Source of the DNA: Gaiellasilicea sp031371615
Lineage (GTDB): Bacteria; Actinomycetota; Thermoleophilia; Gaiellales; Gaiellaceae
Length of the DNA: 14,716 bases
Direction of reading: 5' to 3'
NCBI GenBank assembly: GCA_031371615.1
Contig: JANMJY010000030.1
Span: forward strand, 1 to 14,716
Part shown: piece after piece, positions 1 through 5,576 of the stretch
How the letters are laid out: every line of letters starts with the position of its first letter
How positions within the stretch are numbered: the first letter of the stretch is position 1
Made by a program: the position numbers and the translations under genes
The notes under the pieces: generated by a model
What the model saw: the letters and a program-made list of their open reading frames with translations, nothing else
What the model was told of the DNA's origin: nothing
Databases searched by the model: none

Positions 1-1
1 C

Positions 2-514
2 GCCTACGCCGACTTCTTCCGCGGCGTCCCGACGATCCTCGTGATCGCCCTGCTCGGCTTCGGCGCGCCGGCACTCGCGATCGAGGGCATTCCCACCTCG
101 ACCACGTTCTGGGGGATCGTCTCGCTCGTCCTCATCTACACGGCGTATGTCTCGGAGGTCTACCGCGCCGGGATCGAGTCGGTGCACCCGAGCCAGGAGG
201 CGGCGGCCCGCTCGCTCGGGCTCACGCGTGGGCAAGCGCTCATCTCGGTGGTGCTGCCGCAGGCGGTCCGGCGCGTGATCCCACCGCTCCTGAACGACTT
301 CATCGGGCTGCAGAAGGACACGGCGCTCGTCGGGATCCTGGGTTCCGTGGAGGCGTTCAAGCAGGCCCAGATCGACGTGTCCGCCGACTTCAACTTCACG
401 CACTACCTCGTCGCGGCGACCCTGTTCGTCGCGATCACGATCCCGCTCGCGCGCTTCACGGACGTGCTGATCGCCCGCGACCGGCGCAAGCGACAAGCCG
501 GGAGTCTCGTGTGA
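2..514 (+). CDS. Polar amino-acid ABC transporter permease, 5'-truncated by window edge
   Basis: Inner-membrane permease of a polar amino-acid ABC importer (HisM/GlnP-like, MetI-fold). The reading frame is open from the first bases, so the start lies outside the window; the in-frame GTG at 41 is internal. The visible residues begin with YADFFRGVPTIL, the typical 'RGxP' region of this family. The EAA cytoplasmic loop that docks the ATPase is clear (SQEAARSLGLTRGQAL, then LPQAVRRVIPPLLNDF). Hydrophobic segments before the loop and near the C-terminus are membrane helices. The TGA stop overlaps the GTG start of the following ATPase (GTGA), so the two are translationally coupled. Substrate cannot be read from sequence; the binding protein is probably upstream, outside the window. 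Confidence 0.93.
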   Translation, partial: AYADFFRGVPTILVIALLGFGAPALAIEGIPTSTTFWGIVSLVLIYTAYVSEVYRAGIESVHPSQEAAARSLGLTRGQALISVVLPQAVRRVIPPLLNDFIGLQKDTALVGILGSVEAFKQAQIDVSADFNFTHYLVAATLFVAITIPLARFTDVLIARDRRKRQAGSLV

Positions 515-1254
515 GCGCCGTCAAGATCGAAGGGCTGCGGAAATCGTTCGGCAAGCTCGAGGTGCTCCGCGGCATCGACCTCGACGTCGCCGAGCACGAG
601 GTCGTCTGCCTGATCGGCGCATCCGGCTCGGGCAAGTCGACGCTGTTGCGATGTATCAACCTGCTGGAGCCGGTCGACTCGGGACGGATCCTGATCGCCG
701 ACGAGGAGATCACCGCGCGCGGCGTGGACGTCAACCGCATCCGCCGCGGGATCGGGATCGTCTTCCAGGCCTACAACCTCTTCCCGCACATGAGCGTGCT
801 GGAGAACGTGACGCTCGGCCCGCGGAAGGCGCTCGGCACGCGACGCAGCACCGCTGACGCCGAGGCGACGGAGCTGCTCGCCCGCTTCGGCCTCGCCGAC
901 AAGCGCGACGAGTACCCGGATCGGCTCTCCGGCGGCCAGCAGCAGCGCGTCGCGATCGTGCGTGCCCTGGCGCTCAAGCCTGCGGTGATGCTGCTCGACG
1001 AGGTGACGAGCGCGCTCGACCCCGAGCTCGTCGCCGAGGTGCTGAGCGTCATCCGCGAGCTCGCCGCGGGCGGCATGACGATGCTGATCGCGACGCACGA
1101 GATGGCCTTCGCGCGCGACAGCGCCAGCCGCGTCTGCTTCCTAGACGACGGCGTCATCCTCGAGCAAGGCCCGCCCGCTCAGATCTTCAGCTCGCCGACC
1201 GAGCCGAGGACCCGCCAGTTCCTGGATCGCATCATCGCCGCCGGCCGCCTCTGA
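511..1254 (+). CDS. Polar amino-acid ABC transporter ATP-binding protein (GlnQ/HisP family)
   Basis: Cytoplasmic ATPase of 247 aa, normal length for the family, that powers the permease encoded just upstream. Visible motifs in order: Walker A GASGSGKST (36-44), Q-loop FQAYNLFPHMSVLENV starting near 85, signature LSGGQQQR (139-146), Walker B VMLLDE (159-164) followed by TSALDPE as in amino-acid importers, and H-loop ATHEM (His196). All catalytic elements are present, so the protein should be active. The GTG start is fixed by the 4-nt overlap with the permease stop, and the operon ends here: a strong hairpin follows 12 nt after the stop. Family is certain; the transported amino acid (glutamine, glutamate, histidine or arginine-like) is not. 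Confidence 0.95.
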   Translation: MSAVKIEGLRKSFGKLEVLRGIDLDVAEHEVVCLIGASGSGKSTLLRCINLLEPVDSGRILIADEEITARGVDVNRIRRGIGIVFQAYNLFPHMSVLENVTLGPRKALGTRRSTADAEATELLARFGLADKRDEYPDRLSGGQQQRVAIVRALALKPAVMLLDEVTSALDPELVAEVLSVIRELAAGGMTMLIATHEMAFARDSASRVCFLDDGVILEQGPPAQIFSSPTEPRTRQFLDRIIAAGRL

Positions 1255-1265
1255 TTTGTCCGCAA

Positions 1266-1288
1266 GGGAGGCGGCAAAGCCGCCTCCC
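1266..1288 (+). terminator. Terminator-like hairpin after ABC operon
   Basis: Perfect 10-bp stem GGGAGGCGGC / GCCGCCTCCC with an AAA loop, 12 nt after the ATPase stop. There is no T tract behind it, which is usual in GC-rich actinobacteria. Confidence 0.65.
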
Positions 1289-1299
1289 GCGGGGGAAAC

Positions 1300-1330
1300 G
1301 GCAAGACCCCTGAAGTAGAAAGGCAAGACC
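1300..1330 (+). repeat. Two direct GGCAAGACC repeats flanking the groES-like promoter -35 region
   Basis: GGCAAGACC occurs at 1300-1308 and again at 1322-1330, exactly 22 bp apart (about two helical turns). The candidate -35 lies between them, so they could be regulator sites. No CIRCE-type (HrcA) element is visible. Confidence 0.35.
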
Positions 1331-1347
1331 GGCTTACACTTCAAGGT
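1311..1347 (+). promoter_or_regulatory. Candidate promoter of the groES-like gene (leaderless)
   Basis: A -10 box TACACT (1335-1340) ends 7 nt before the GTG start, and TGAAGT (1311-1316) lies 18 bp upstream as a possible -35. Transcription would start at or next to the GTG, leaving no room for a Shine-Dalgarno site. Confidence 0.45.
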
Positions 1348-1641
1348 GTGCTGGAGAACAACACCACCACCGACGTCACGTTGGAGCCGTTGGACGACTG
1401 GATCGTCGTCGAGCCGCTCGACGACTCGGAGACGCCGAGCGGCCTGATCGTCCCGATCAACGAGGGCTCACAGACCCGTTCCGGGATCGTCGCCGCGGTC
1501 GGCCCCGACGTGGAGACGATCGAGCCCGGCGAGAAGGTGCTCTACCCTCGGGAAGCCGGCTACGAGGTTCGCCTCGTCCGCTCTCCGCACCGCGTCCGGC
1601 TGCTCAAGCGCGAGGATCTCCTCGCCCGCATCCACGACTAG
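1348..1641 (+). CDS. groES: GroES/Cpn10-family co-chaperonin
   Basis: Co-chaperonin-like protein of 97 aa, the usual GroES length. It would form the heptameric lid on a GroEL folding chamber in the cytoplasm. The N-terminal 'D-W-I-V-V-E-P-L-D-D' strand matches the family's DRVLVKPLE start; SGLIVPINEGSQTRSG (about 31-46) corresponds to the mobile loop, then GIVAAVGPD and PGEKVLYPREAG follow as in the Cpn10 barrel. No groEL follows; tRNA genes do. The GTG start has no convincing Shine-Dalgarno sequence but is preceded by a well-placed -10 box. The C-terminal part (VRLVRSPHRVRLLKREDLLARIHD region) is more basic than in classical GroES, so it may be a divergent paralogue rather than the main GroES. 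Confidence 0.82.
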   Translation: MLENNTTTDVTLEPLDDWIVVEPLDDSETPSGLIVPINEGSQTRSGIVAAVGPDVETIEPGEKVLYPREAGYEVRLVRSPHRVRLLKREDLLARIHD

Positions 1642-1656
1642 CCCGGAAAAGCAAGA

Positions 1657-1678
1657 CGCCCGCCACAAGGGACGGGCG
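1657..1678 (+). terminator. Weak hairpin after the groES-like gene
   Basis: Arms CGCCCG (1657-1662) and CGGGCG (1673-1678), extendable by CC/GG with one bulge, 16 nt after the stop codon. No T tract. A second weak arm pair TGCCGG/CCGGCA (1685-1713) follows with an all-purine 17-nt loop. Confidence 0.35.
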
Positions 1679-1783
1679 CCGCAGTGCCGGGGGGAAGAAG
1701 GGGGGAACCGGCAGTCCCATGGTGTCTCTCGGGACGCGTGCGGTCATGACTCCGAAGGGTGATTTCCCGCTCAGGTCGTGCGA

Positions 1784-1789
1784 TACCAT
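1784..1789 (+). promoter_or_regulatory. -10 box of tRNA-Ser(GCT)
   Basis: TACCAT ends 9 nt before the mature 5' end of the tRNA. No clear -35 hexamer is visible upstream. Confidence 0.4.
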
Positions 1790-1798
1790 CCCCAGCCC

Positions 1799-1889
1799 GG
1801 AGAAGTGGCCGAGTGGCTGAAGGCGGCGCCCTGCTAAGGCGTTACGTGGGTATAAACCTGCGTCGAGGGTTCGAATCCCTCCTTCTCCG
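1799..1889 (+). tRNA. tRNA-Ser(GCT)
   Basis: Class II tRNA with a long variable arm. Acceptor arms GGAGAAG (1799-1805) and CTTCTCC (1882-1888) pair fully, with discriminator G1889. The anticodon loop CTGCTAA carries GCT (1833-1835), which reads AGC/AGU. The T-loop GTTCGAATC is canonical. CCA is not encoded. Confidence 0.96.
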
Positions 1890-1899
1890 TCGCGCAAGC

Positions 1900-1918
1900 G
1901 ACCGGGCGAAGCCCGGTC
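1900..1918 (+). terminator. Hairpin after tRNA-Ser(GCT)
   Basis: Perfect 8-bp stem GACCGGGC / GCCCGGTC with GAA loop, 10 nt after the tRNA. The arms and the 3' flank (to 1925) also match the two ends of the SRP RNA gene further right; see findings. Confidence 0.55.
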
Positions 1919-1986
1919 ACGCGCTGCGGGGGTGACACCTCCTCATGGTGTCCGCAGGCGTCCCTGAAGGAGATGGCGCGGGAAGC

Positions 1987-1992
1987 TACGCT
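1987..1992 (+). promoter_or_regulatory. -10 box of tRNA-Ser(CGA)
   Basis: TACGCT lies 11 nt before the tRNA 5' end. The separate box and the upstream hairpin suggest the two Ser tRNAs are transcribed independently. Confidence 0.35.
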
Positions 1993-2003
1993 GTCCGTCG
2001 CTC

Positions 2004-2092
2004 GGAGAGGTGGCAGAGCGGTCGAATGCGGTGGTCTCGAAAACCATTAGGGGTCGTTAGGCTCCTCGGGGGTTCAAATCCCCCCCTCTCCG
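2004..2092 (+). tRNA. tRNA-Ser(CGA)
   Basis: Class II tRNA with GGAGAGG (2004-2010) pairing with CCTCTCC (2085-2091) and discriminator G2092. The anticodon loop CTCGAAA (2036-2042) carries CGA (2038-2040), reading UCG. A slightly diverged copy of its 3' end is found at 3949-3990, so this gene is the likely attachment site of the intervening segment. Confidence 0.95.
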
Positions 2093-2100
2093 CTTCAATG

Positions 2101-2126
2101 AGCGGCTCCCCGGATAGGGAGCCGCT
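2101..2126 (+). terminator. Hairpin after tRNA-Ser(CGA)
   Basis: Perfect 10-bp stem AGCGGCTCCC / GGGAGCCGCT with a 6-nt loop, 8 nt after the tRNA. No T tract. Confidence 0.6.
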
Positions 2127-2235
2127 GCGGTCTGGCGCGCCGCGCCCAATCCAGGGACTTCTTCAGACGTCCTGCGAAGATCCCCTCGTTCTTGAGAGCA
2201 TCGATCCATAGAGCGGCCCGCTGACTCCGTAGCTG

Positions 2236-2272
2236 AGACCCGAGCAGGGGCATCATGCCCCCGCTCGGGTCT
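2236..2272 (-). terminator. Strong hairpin downstream of the BNR-protein gene
   Basis: Outer 10-bp stem AGACCCGAGC / GCTCGGGTCT, one mismatch, then a 5-bp GGGGC / GCCCC stem with loop ATCAT. It starts 10 nt after the minus-strand stop codon, so it most likely terminates that gene; being symmetric it could also block read-through from the tRNA side. Confidence 0.7.
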
Positions 2273-2281
2273 GGACGTCGC

Positions 2282-3847
2282 CTAACCCGCGCGCCGGAAG
2301 AACACGCTCGAACGATCGCCCGCGTGTGGCTGCGAGAAGAAGGGGGTGAAGGCGTTCCCCGCGCTCGCCAGCCCCTCGTAGTCGCCAGTGAAGAACCCAC
2401 CGGCAAACGGAGCCTGCCGCATGTCGAAGGACACTTCCGTGAGTCGTCTGTCGTCTCCTGCTTGGTCGTCCTTCCAGTTCGTCTCGCTGAGACACGACGT
2501 CGGCGACGTCGGATGACAGTGGACGACGAAGTAATCCGTCAGGAGCGGCGCAGCCGACGTGTTGTTTCGGAAGTCGTAGTACGTGACCGAGACCGTTCCG
2601 TCGGCTGACACGTCGACGGACGCCGTAAACGCCTGCTGATTTCCAGCCGAGATGCCCGTTGGCGTCTTGTTGACCTTGATCGGTGACGACCAGGAGAGGC
2701 CGCCGTCGAGTGACTGGGAGAACGCAATCGCGTCCGCCTGTCCGCTGTTGAAGCGCGCGTCCTGCCAGACGGCGTACAGCCTGCCGCTCCTCGGGGTCAC
2801 CGTCGTCGAGTCGACCGCGATGTCGGGGATGATGTCCCCGGTCCGCACCGGGTCACCGGTCTCGGGGTCGAAGTTTCCGATCGTCCCAAGCCTGCCGACG
2901 TCGTAAGGCCCAGACCACGTGGAGCCCTTGTCGGTCGAGCGAAGGACTCGGATGAACCCGCCGCGATGCTTCTTGGCGTTCTCGTTGTTGAACTCCGTGA
3001 AGATGTCCACCAGTGCCCCGTCGGGCTGGACCACGATCTGGTTGCCGATCGTCTGGTCGCGCTGGCCGGCGTCGAAGATCTGCCGTGCAGGCTCCCACGT
3101 TTGCCCGGCATTCGACGACCGCGCGAACCAGGCCGGGCCGCTGAACGAGCTCGTGCGGAACGCTGCGACCACGCTCGCACGCTCGCTCCCCGGGAAGACC
3201 AGCCGATCCCAGACCGCGTAGACGTAGTTCGCATTCGTCGGGTCGGCAGTGATCGACTGCTTGTCGTTGAACACCGTCGGAGCGGTGTCCCTGATCACGG
3301 TTACGGGATCGCTCCACGTGAAACCGCCGTCCGTCGATCTCGAGGCGAGCAGAGCGTGGTCGAAGTCGAAGCTCGTGATCGGAGACTTGAGGTCGTTGAA
3401 CGAGAGGCTGAGCTGGTACGCGATCCCGGTCGGCCCGAACGTCACCCACGGGTCGGTGGCCCGCTGATACCCGCCCCCGTTCGCGGTCGTTCCGCCGGTG
3501 CACAGCGACGTCTTGAGGCCGTTCACGATCGTCCAGCTCGTACCGCCGTTCACGGTGACGCCGGCGAGGAGCCCGCGCGATCCGCCGTTCGACCAGCGGT
3601 CCTGCTGCCAGACGCCAACCATGTTGAGCGGATTCGCCGGGTTGACGTCGATCCAGGGCTCTACCTCACTGTTGATGAATGGGGTGCCGGTCTGGCCTGC
3701 AGCGTCATCGCACGACGCCGAGAACGGACTCGCGCCCGAGACCTGCACGAGCGGGCCGAGCGTAAGGCTTGCCGCCGAGATTACGGTTACCGACACGAAG
3801 GCGATGACGGCCGCGGCAATGGCCGTCCCCAGATGCTTGTGGCGCAT
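2282..3847 (-). CDS. Secreted BNR/Asp-box (sialidase-like beta-propeller) protein
   Basis: Exported protein of 521 aa. The N-terminus (MRHKHLGTAIAAAVIAFVSV, continuing to about residue 27) is a Sec signal peptide. Five Asp-box motifs of the S-x-D-x-G-x-[ST]-W type are spaced through the chain: VNGGTSW (99-105), STDGGFTW (171-178), SNAGQTW (245-251), STDKGSTW (304-311) and SLDGGLSW (379-386). This implies a beta-propeller as in sialidases and sortilins. Asp boxes are structural, and I cannot pick out the sialidase arginine triad, so sugar hydrolysis is not established; a binding or other hydrolytic role is equally possible. ATG at 3847 is supported by an upstream AGGGAGGGGAG Shine-Dalgarno region. 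It is the only gene between the intact tRNA-Ser(CGA) and its 3' copy. Confidence 0.9.
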   Translation of the reverse strand: MRHKHLGTAIAAAVIAFVSVTVISAASLTLGPLVQVSGASPFSASCDDAAGQTGTPFINSEVEPWIDVNPANPLNMVGVWQQDRWSNGGSRGLLAGVTVNGGTSWTIVNGLKTSLCTGGTTANGGGYQRATDPWVTFGPTGIAYQLSLSFNDLKSPITSFDFDHALLASRSTDGGFTWSDPVTVIRDTAPTVFNDKQSITADPTNANYVYAVWDRLVFPGSERASVVAAFRTSSFSGPAWFARSSNAGQTWEPARQIFDAGQRDQTIGNQIVVQPDGALVDIFTEFNNENAKKHRGGFIRVLRSTDKGSTWSGPYDVGRLGTIGNFDPETGDPVRTGDIIPDIAVDSTTVTPRSGRLYAVWQDARFNSGQADAIAFSQSLDGGLSWSSPIKVNKTPTGISAGNQQAFTASVDVSADGTVSVTYYDFRNNTSAAPLLTDYFVVHCHPTSPTSCLSETNWKDDQAGDDRRLTEVSFDMRQAPFAGGFFTGDYEGLASAGNAFTPFFSQPHAGDRSSVFFRRAG

Positions 3848-3948
3848 GTTCTCCCCTCCCTAACTTCGGAAGGGCCCAGACTAACCGCCATCGAACGTCC
3901 AGTCGAGCTCCAAGACCCCACGCGACGGCGCCAGCGGCGCCGCCAAAC

Positions 3949-3990
3949 GGGTCGCTAGGCTCCTCGGGGGTTCAAATCCCCCTCTCCGCT
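3949..3990 (+). pseudogene. tRNA-Ser(CGA) 3'-end fragment (candidate attR)
   Basis: Copy of the tRNA-Ser(CGA) variable arm, T arm and acceptor 3' strand, including the GGTTCAAATCC T-loop. It differs from the intact gene by one T-to-C change in the variable region and by two fewer C in the C run before TCTCCGCT. There is no D arm, anticodon arm or 5' acceptor strand, so it cannot be a tRNA. Best read as the displaced 3' end left by integration at the intact gene. Confidence 0.8.
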
Positions 3991-4063
3991 CCACAGGCCG
4001 GATCCCGCCGAGCGATGCGGGATTCGCCGTTCCCTTGAAGCAGCGCCCCACCGCGACAAGCGT

Positions 4064-4069
4064 TACCGT
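4064..4069 (+). promoter_or_regulatory. -10 box, leaderless start of the 118-aa gene
   Basis: TACCGT ends 6 nt before the GTG at 4076. The same hexamer serves as -10 of the SRP RNA gene. No -35 at normal spacing is obvious (a TTGAAG at 4035-4040 is 23 bp away). Confidence 0.4.
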
Positions 4070-4075
4070 CGCTGG

Positions 4076-4432
4076 GTGGCGAGCGAACACCTCCCTCTGA
4101 TCGTCCTCGAGCACGCACGCTGGGAGCGCCGAGCGGAGATGCAAGACGCCTACGACGCGCTCGTGGAAGACATCGCGACGCTCGGCTTCGACGTCGAGCT
4201 ACGCGAGGCGGTCGAGCGGCGCCGCGGTGCAACGACATTCACCGCGCCCCTGGCCGACCTGGTCGTCTATCTGAAGCAACCGGTCGAGGAACCCCTCGTC
4301 GAGTCGATCGTCGCGGCCGTCCTCGCCCGGGTCGGCGGCCACGCCGGCTGGCCTCGCAAGCGCGCGGCGATCATCGTCGCCGCAGACGGCGAGACCGTGC
4401 TCCAACGCGTGAAGCTCTCCGACCCGGAGTAG
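4076..4432 (+). CDS. Small protein of unknown function (118 aa)
   Basis: I do not recognise this family. The protein is soluble, with no signal peptide or membrane segment. It starts with a strand-like stretch (HLPLIVLEHARW), followed by an amphipathic helix (RRAEMQDAYDALVEDIATLG), an alternating charged region, and a C-terminal strand (RAAIIVAADGETVLQRVKL). The pattern suggests a compact alpha/beta domain. GTG at 4076 is chosen because a -10 box TACCGT lies 6 nt upstream, the arrangement seen for several other genes here, and no Shine-Dalgarno is present. It stands alone between the tRNA-Ser fragment and tRNA-Ser(GGA). Codon pattern (GC-rich third positions) agrees with a real gene. Confidence 0.7.
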   Translation: MASEHLPLIVLEHARWERRAEMQDAYDALVEDIATLGFDVELREAVERRRGATTFTAPLADLVVYLKQPVEEPLVESIVAAVLARVGGHAGWPRKRAAIIVAADGETVLQRVKLSDPE

Positions 4433-4519
4433 CGCAGCTGTCACTGCAGGGCGGGAGTTGCTCCGAGACTCTGAGCCAGCCCCCATGACGACCCACGCTG
4501 CTTCAGGGGTTGTCGGCGC

Positions 4520-4549
4520 GGCCGGAATCTGCTCCCGCAGATTCCGGCC
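4520..4549 (-). terminator. Strong hairpin after tRNA-Ser(GGA)
   Basis: Perfect 13-bp stem GGCCGGAATCTGC / GCAGATTCCGGCC with a TCCC loop, 10 nt downstream of the minus-strand tRNA. It could also terminate the plus-strand 118-aa gene, which ends 87 nt to the left. Confidence 0.75.
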
Positions 4550-4559
4550 TTGCGCAAGG

Positions 4560-4648
4560 CGGAGAGGGCGGGATTTGAACCCGCGAAACGCCTTTCGACG
4601 CTTACGCGATTTCCAGTCGCGCTCCTTCGGCCGCTCGGACACCTCTCC
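4560..4648 (-). tRNA. tRNA-Ser(GGA)
   Basis: Minus-strand class II tRNA. The acceptor strands GGAGAGG and CCTCTCC pair at 4642-4648 and 4561-4567, discriminator G (4560). The anticodon stem CGCGA/TCGCG encloses CTGGAAA with anticodon GGA, reading UCC/UCU. The long variable arm and GGTTCAAATC T-loop are canonical. With GCT and CGA this is the third serine tRNA in under 3 kb. Confidence 0.96.
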
Positions 4649-4678
4649 GGGCGAGCGACAGGGTATCCGACCGCAGCC

Positions 4679-5212
4679 CTAGCCCTTTGTGGACTGAACG
4701 ACGTACGCGGCGACGTCCTGGATCTGCTTTTCGCTGAGCTGGCCCTTGAAAGGCGGCATCGGGCTCTTACCGTTCGTCACCCGCTCGACGACGAGCGCGG
4801 CGTCCGGCTTCGCGTCGTCGAGATTCGGCCCGACGGCGCCGCTGGAGCCCGCCGCCTTGAGGGTATGGCACCCGCCACAGCCCGCCGAGGCGAAGACTGC
4901 CTCGCCGGCGGCGGGGTCGCCGGCGGCCGCGCCGCCCGCCTCCGTCGTCGTCCCCGTACTGCCGCCGGTCTCCGTCGCGGTGGCCGGCTCGGCGGCGTTT
5001 TCCTCGCCGCCCTCGGCAGCGAAGACGATGACACCGCCCATCGTTAAGGCGAAGAGCAGCGCCGCCACAGCAACGAAGGCGCCGAGCCGGTTCCCCGGAA
5101 ACTCTGGGTCGCGCCGCGGGAAGTAGAACGACGAGAGGATCGCGAAGACGATGAAGAGCCCGGCCACCAGGCCGAGACCCAGCTTTCCTCCGTTCGTGAT
5201 CGCTAGCAGCAC
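4679..5212 (-). CDS. Membrane-anchored c-type cytochrome
   Basis: Electron carrier of 177 aa with two N-terminal transmembrane helices (about 9-29 and 43-66), a Ala/Gly/Thr/Glu-rich flexible linker (about 67-100), and a monoheme cytochrome c domain outside the membrane. The heme site is CGGCH (112-116) and the distal ligand is probably Met152 in SPMPPF; the C-terminal helix EKQIQDVAAYVVQS is typical. It probably shuttles electrons in the respiratory chain. The frame stays open further upstream but would overlap clpS; GTG at 5212 is chosen because the membrane helix follows at once, and a TAGGTT box (5220-5225) lies 7 nt upstream, just after the clpS stop. Confidence 0.88.
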   Translation of the reverse strand: MLLAITNGGKLGLGLVAGLFIVFAILSSFYFPRRDPEFPGNRLGAFVAVAALLFALTMGGVIVFAAEGGEENAAEPATATETGGSTGTTTEAGGAAAGDPAAGEAVFASAGCGGCHTLKAAGSSGAVGPNLDDAKPDAALVVERVTNGKSPMPPFKGQLSEKQIQDVAAYVVQSTKG

Positions 5213-5219
5213 GCGCGGG

Positions 5220-5225
5220 AACCTA
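5220..5225 (-). promoter_or_regulatory. -10 box of the cytochrome c gene (leaderless)
   Basis: TAGGTT on the minus strand, 7 nt before GTG at 5212 and located in the 23-nt gap after the clpS stop, so the cytochrome gene may be transcribed separately from clpS. Confidence 0.4.
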
Positions 5226-5235
5226 CCACGGCCGG

Positions 5236-5535
5236 TTACGTGCGTTCGAGGGGAGCCATCGTCAGCCCGTGCCCCTGCAGCTGCTCCCAGTAGAGCTCCG
5301 CCTGCTCCTTGTGGCCCGACCAGACGACAGCACGCCCGCTCGAGTGGATCTTGTTCGCGAACGTCAGGCCCTGGTCGTACCCGACGCCGGGCAGCACCGC
5401 CGCCAGGGCGTGCGCCACGCCCTCGAAGGTGTTGTGGTCGTCGTTCAGGACGATCACCTGCCACGGCGCGCCCACGCCGCCGCCTGGATCGCCAGTCCGC
5501 GGCTTGCGGATCGGAGTGACGGTCGCCGGGCTCAT
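5236..5535 (-). CDS. clpS: ATP-dependent Clp protease adaptor ClpS
   Basis: Adaptor of 99 aa that binds the N-domain of ClpC/ClpA and delivers N-degron substrates to ClpP. A short disordered N-terminus (1-24) is followed by the ClpS core: PWQVIVLNDDHNTFEGV (24-40) with the NDDHNTF signature that lines the N-degron pocket, FANKIHSSGRAVVWSG (59-74) with the conserved His, and the EQAELYWEQLQGHGLTMAPLE ending. The ORF extends further upstream, but that part runs into the divergent aminopeptidase gene and lacks similarity; ATG at 5535 has a TAGCTT box 8 nt upstream and no Shine-Dalgarno, consistent with leaderless expression. No clp partner gene is in the window. Confidence 0.93.
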   Translation of the reverse strand: MSPATVTPIRKPRTGDPGGGVGAPWQVIVLNDDHNTFEGVAHALAAVLPGVGYDQGLTFANKIHSSGRAVVWSGHKEQAELYWEQLQGHGLTMAPLERT

Positions 5536-5543
5536 CGGTCGGG

Positions 5544-5569
5544 AAGCTACCAACGCCGCGAGATAGGGT
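5544..5569. promoter_or_regulatory. Compact divergent promoter region clpS / aminopeptidase
   Basis: Minus-strand -10 TAGCTT (5544-5549) serves clpS at 8 nt from its ATG; plus-strand -10 TAGGGT (5564-5569) serves the aminopeptidase at 7 nt from its ATG. Only 41 bp separate the two start codons, so the -35 zones overlap the opposing -10 boxes. Confidence 0.45.
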
Positions 5570-5576
5570 TCGCGCG

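Larger units (their letters stand above)
2004..3990. mobile_element. Putative small tRNA-Ser(CGA)-anchored insert carrying one secreted protein gene
   Basis: An intact tRNA-Ser(CGA) at the left and a 42-nt, about 93% matching copy of its 3' end at the right bracket roughly 1.9 kb. This is the footprint of integrase-mediated insertion into a tRNA gene. The interior has only the minus-strand BNR-protein gene and hairpins; no integrase, excisionase or replication gene is visible. It may be a deletion remnant of a larger element or a cargo segment moved in trans. The repeat is seen directly; mobility is inferred. Confidence 0.5.

Noticed and set aside
1685..1713. Purine-rich G-run loop as a G-quadruplex or riboswitch
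   Set aside because: Only two long G runs with no conserved architecture; more likely a weak terminator region.
1945..2211. 88-codon plus-strand ORF
   Set aside because: It runs straight through the tRNA-Ser(CGA) gene and has no family resemblance.
2127..2235. Possible coding remnant on the minus strand (ALWIDALKNEGIFAGRLKK)
   Set aside because: Looks protein-like for about 25 residues but has no start, no recognised family and is interrupted by the tRNA terminator; too weak to annotate.
2966..3958. 330-codon plus-strand ORF
   Set aside because: Arg-rich shadow of the BNR gene, which has a signal peptide, Asp boxes and a Shine-Dalgarno on the other strand.
4679..5464. 261-codon version of the cytochrome c gene
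   Set aside because: The first 84 codons overlap clpS out of frame; the membrane helix begins right after GTG 5212.
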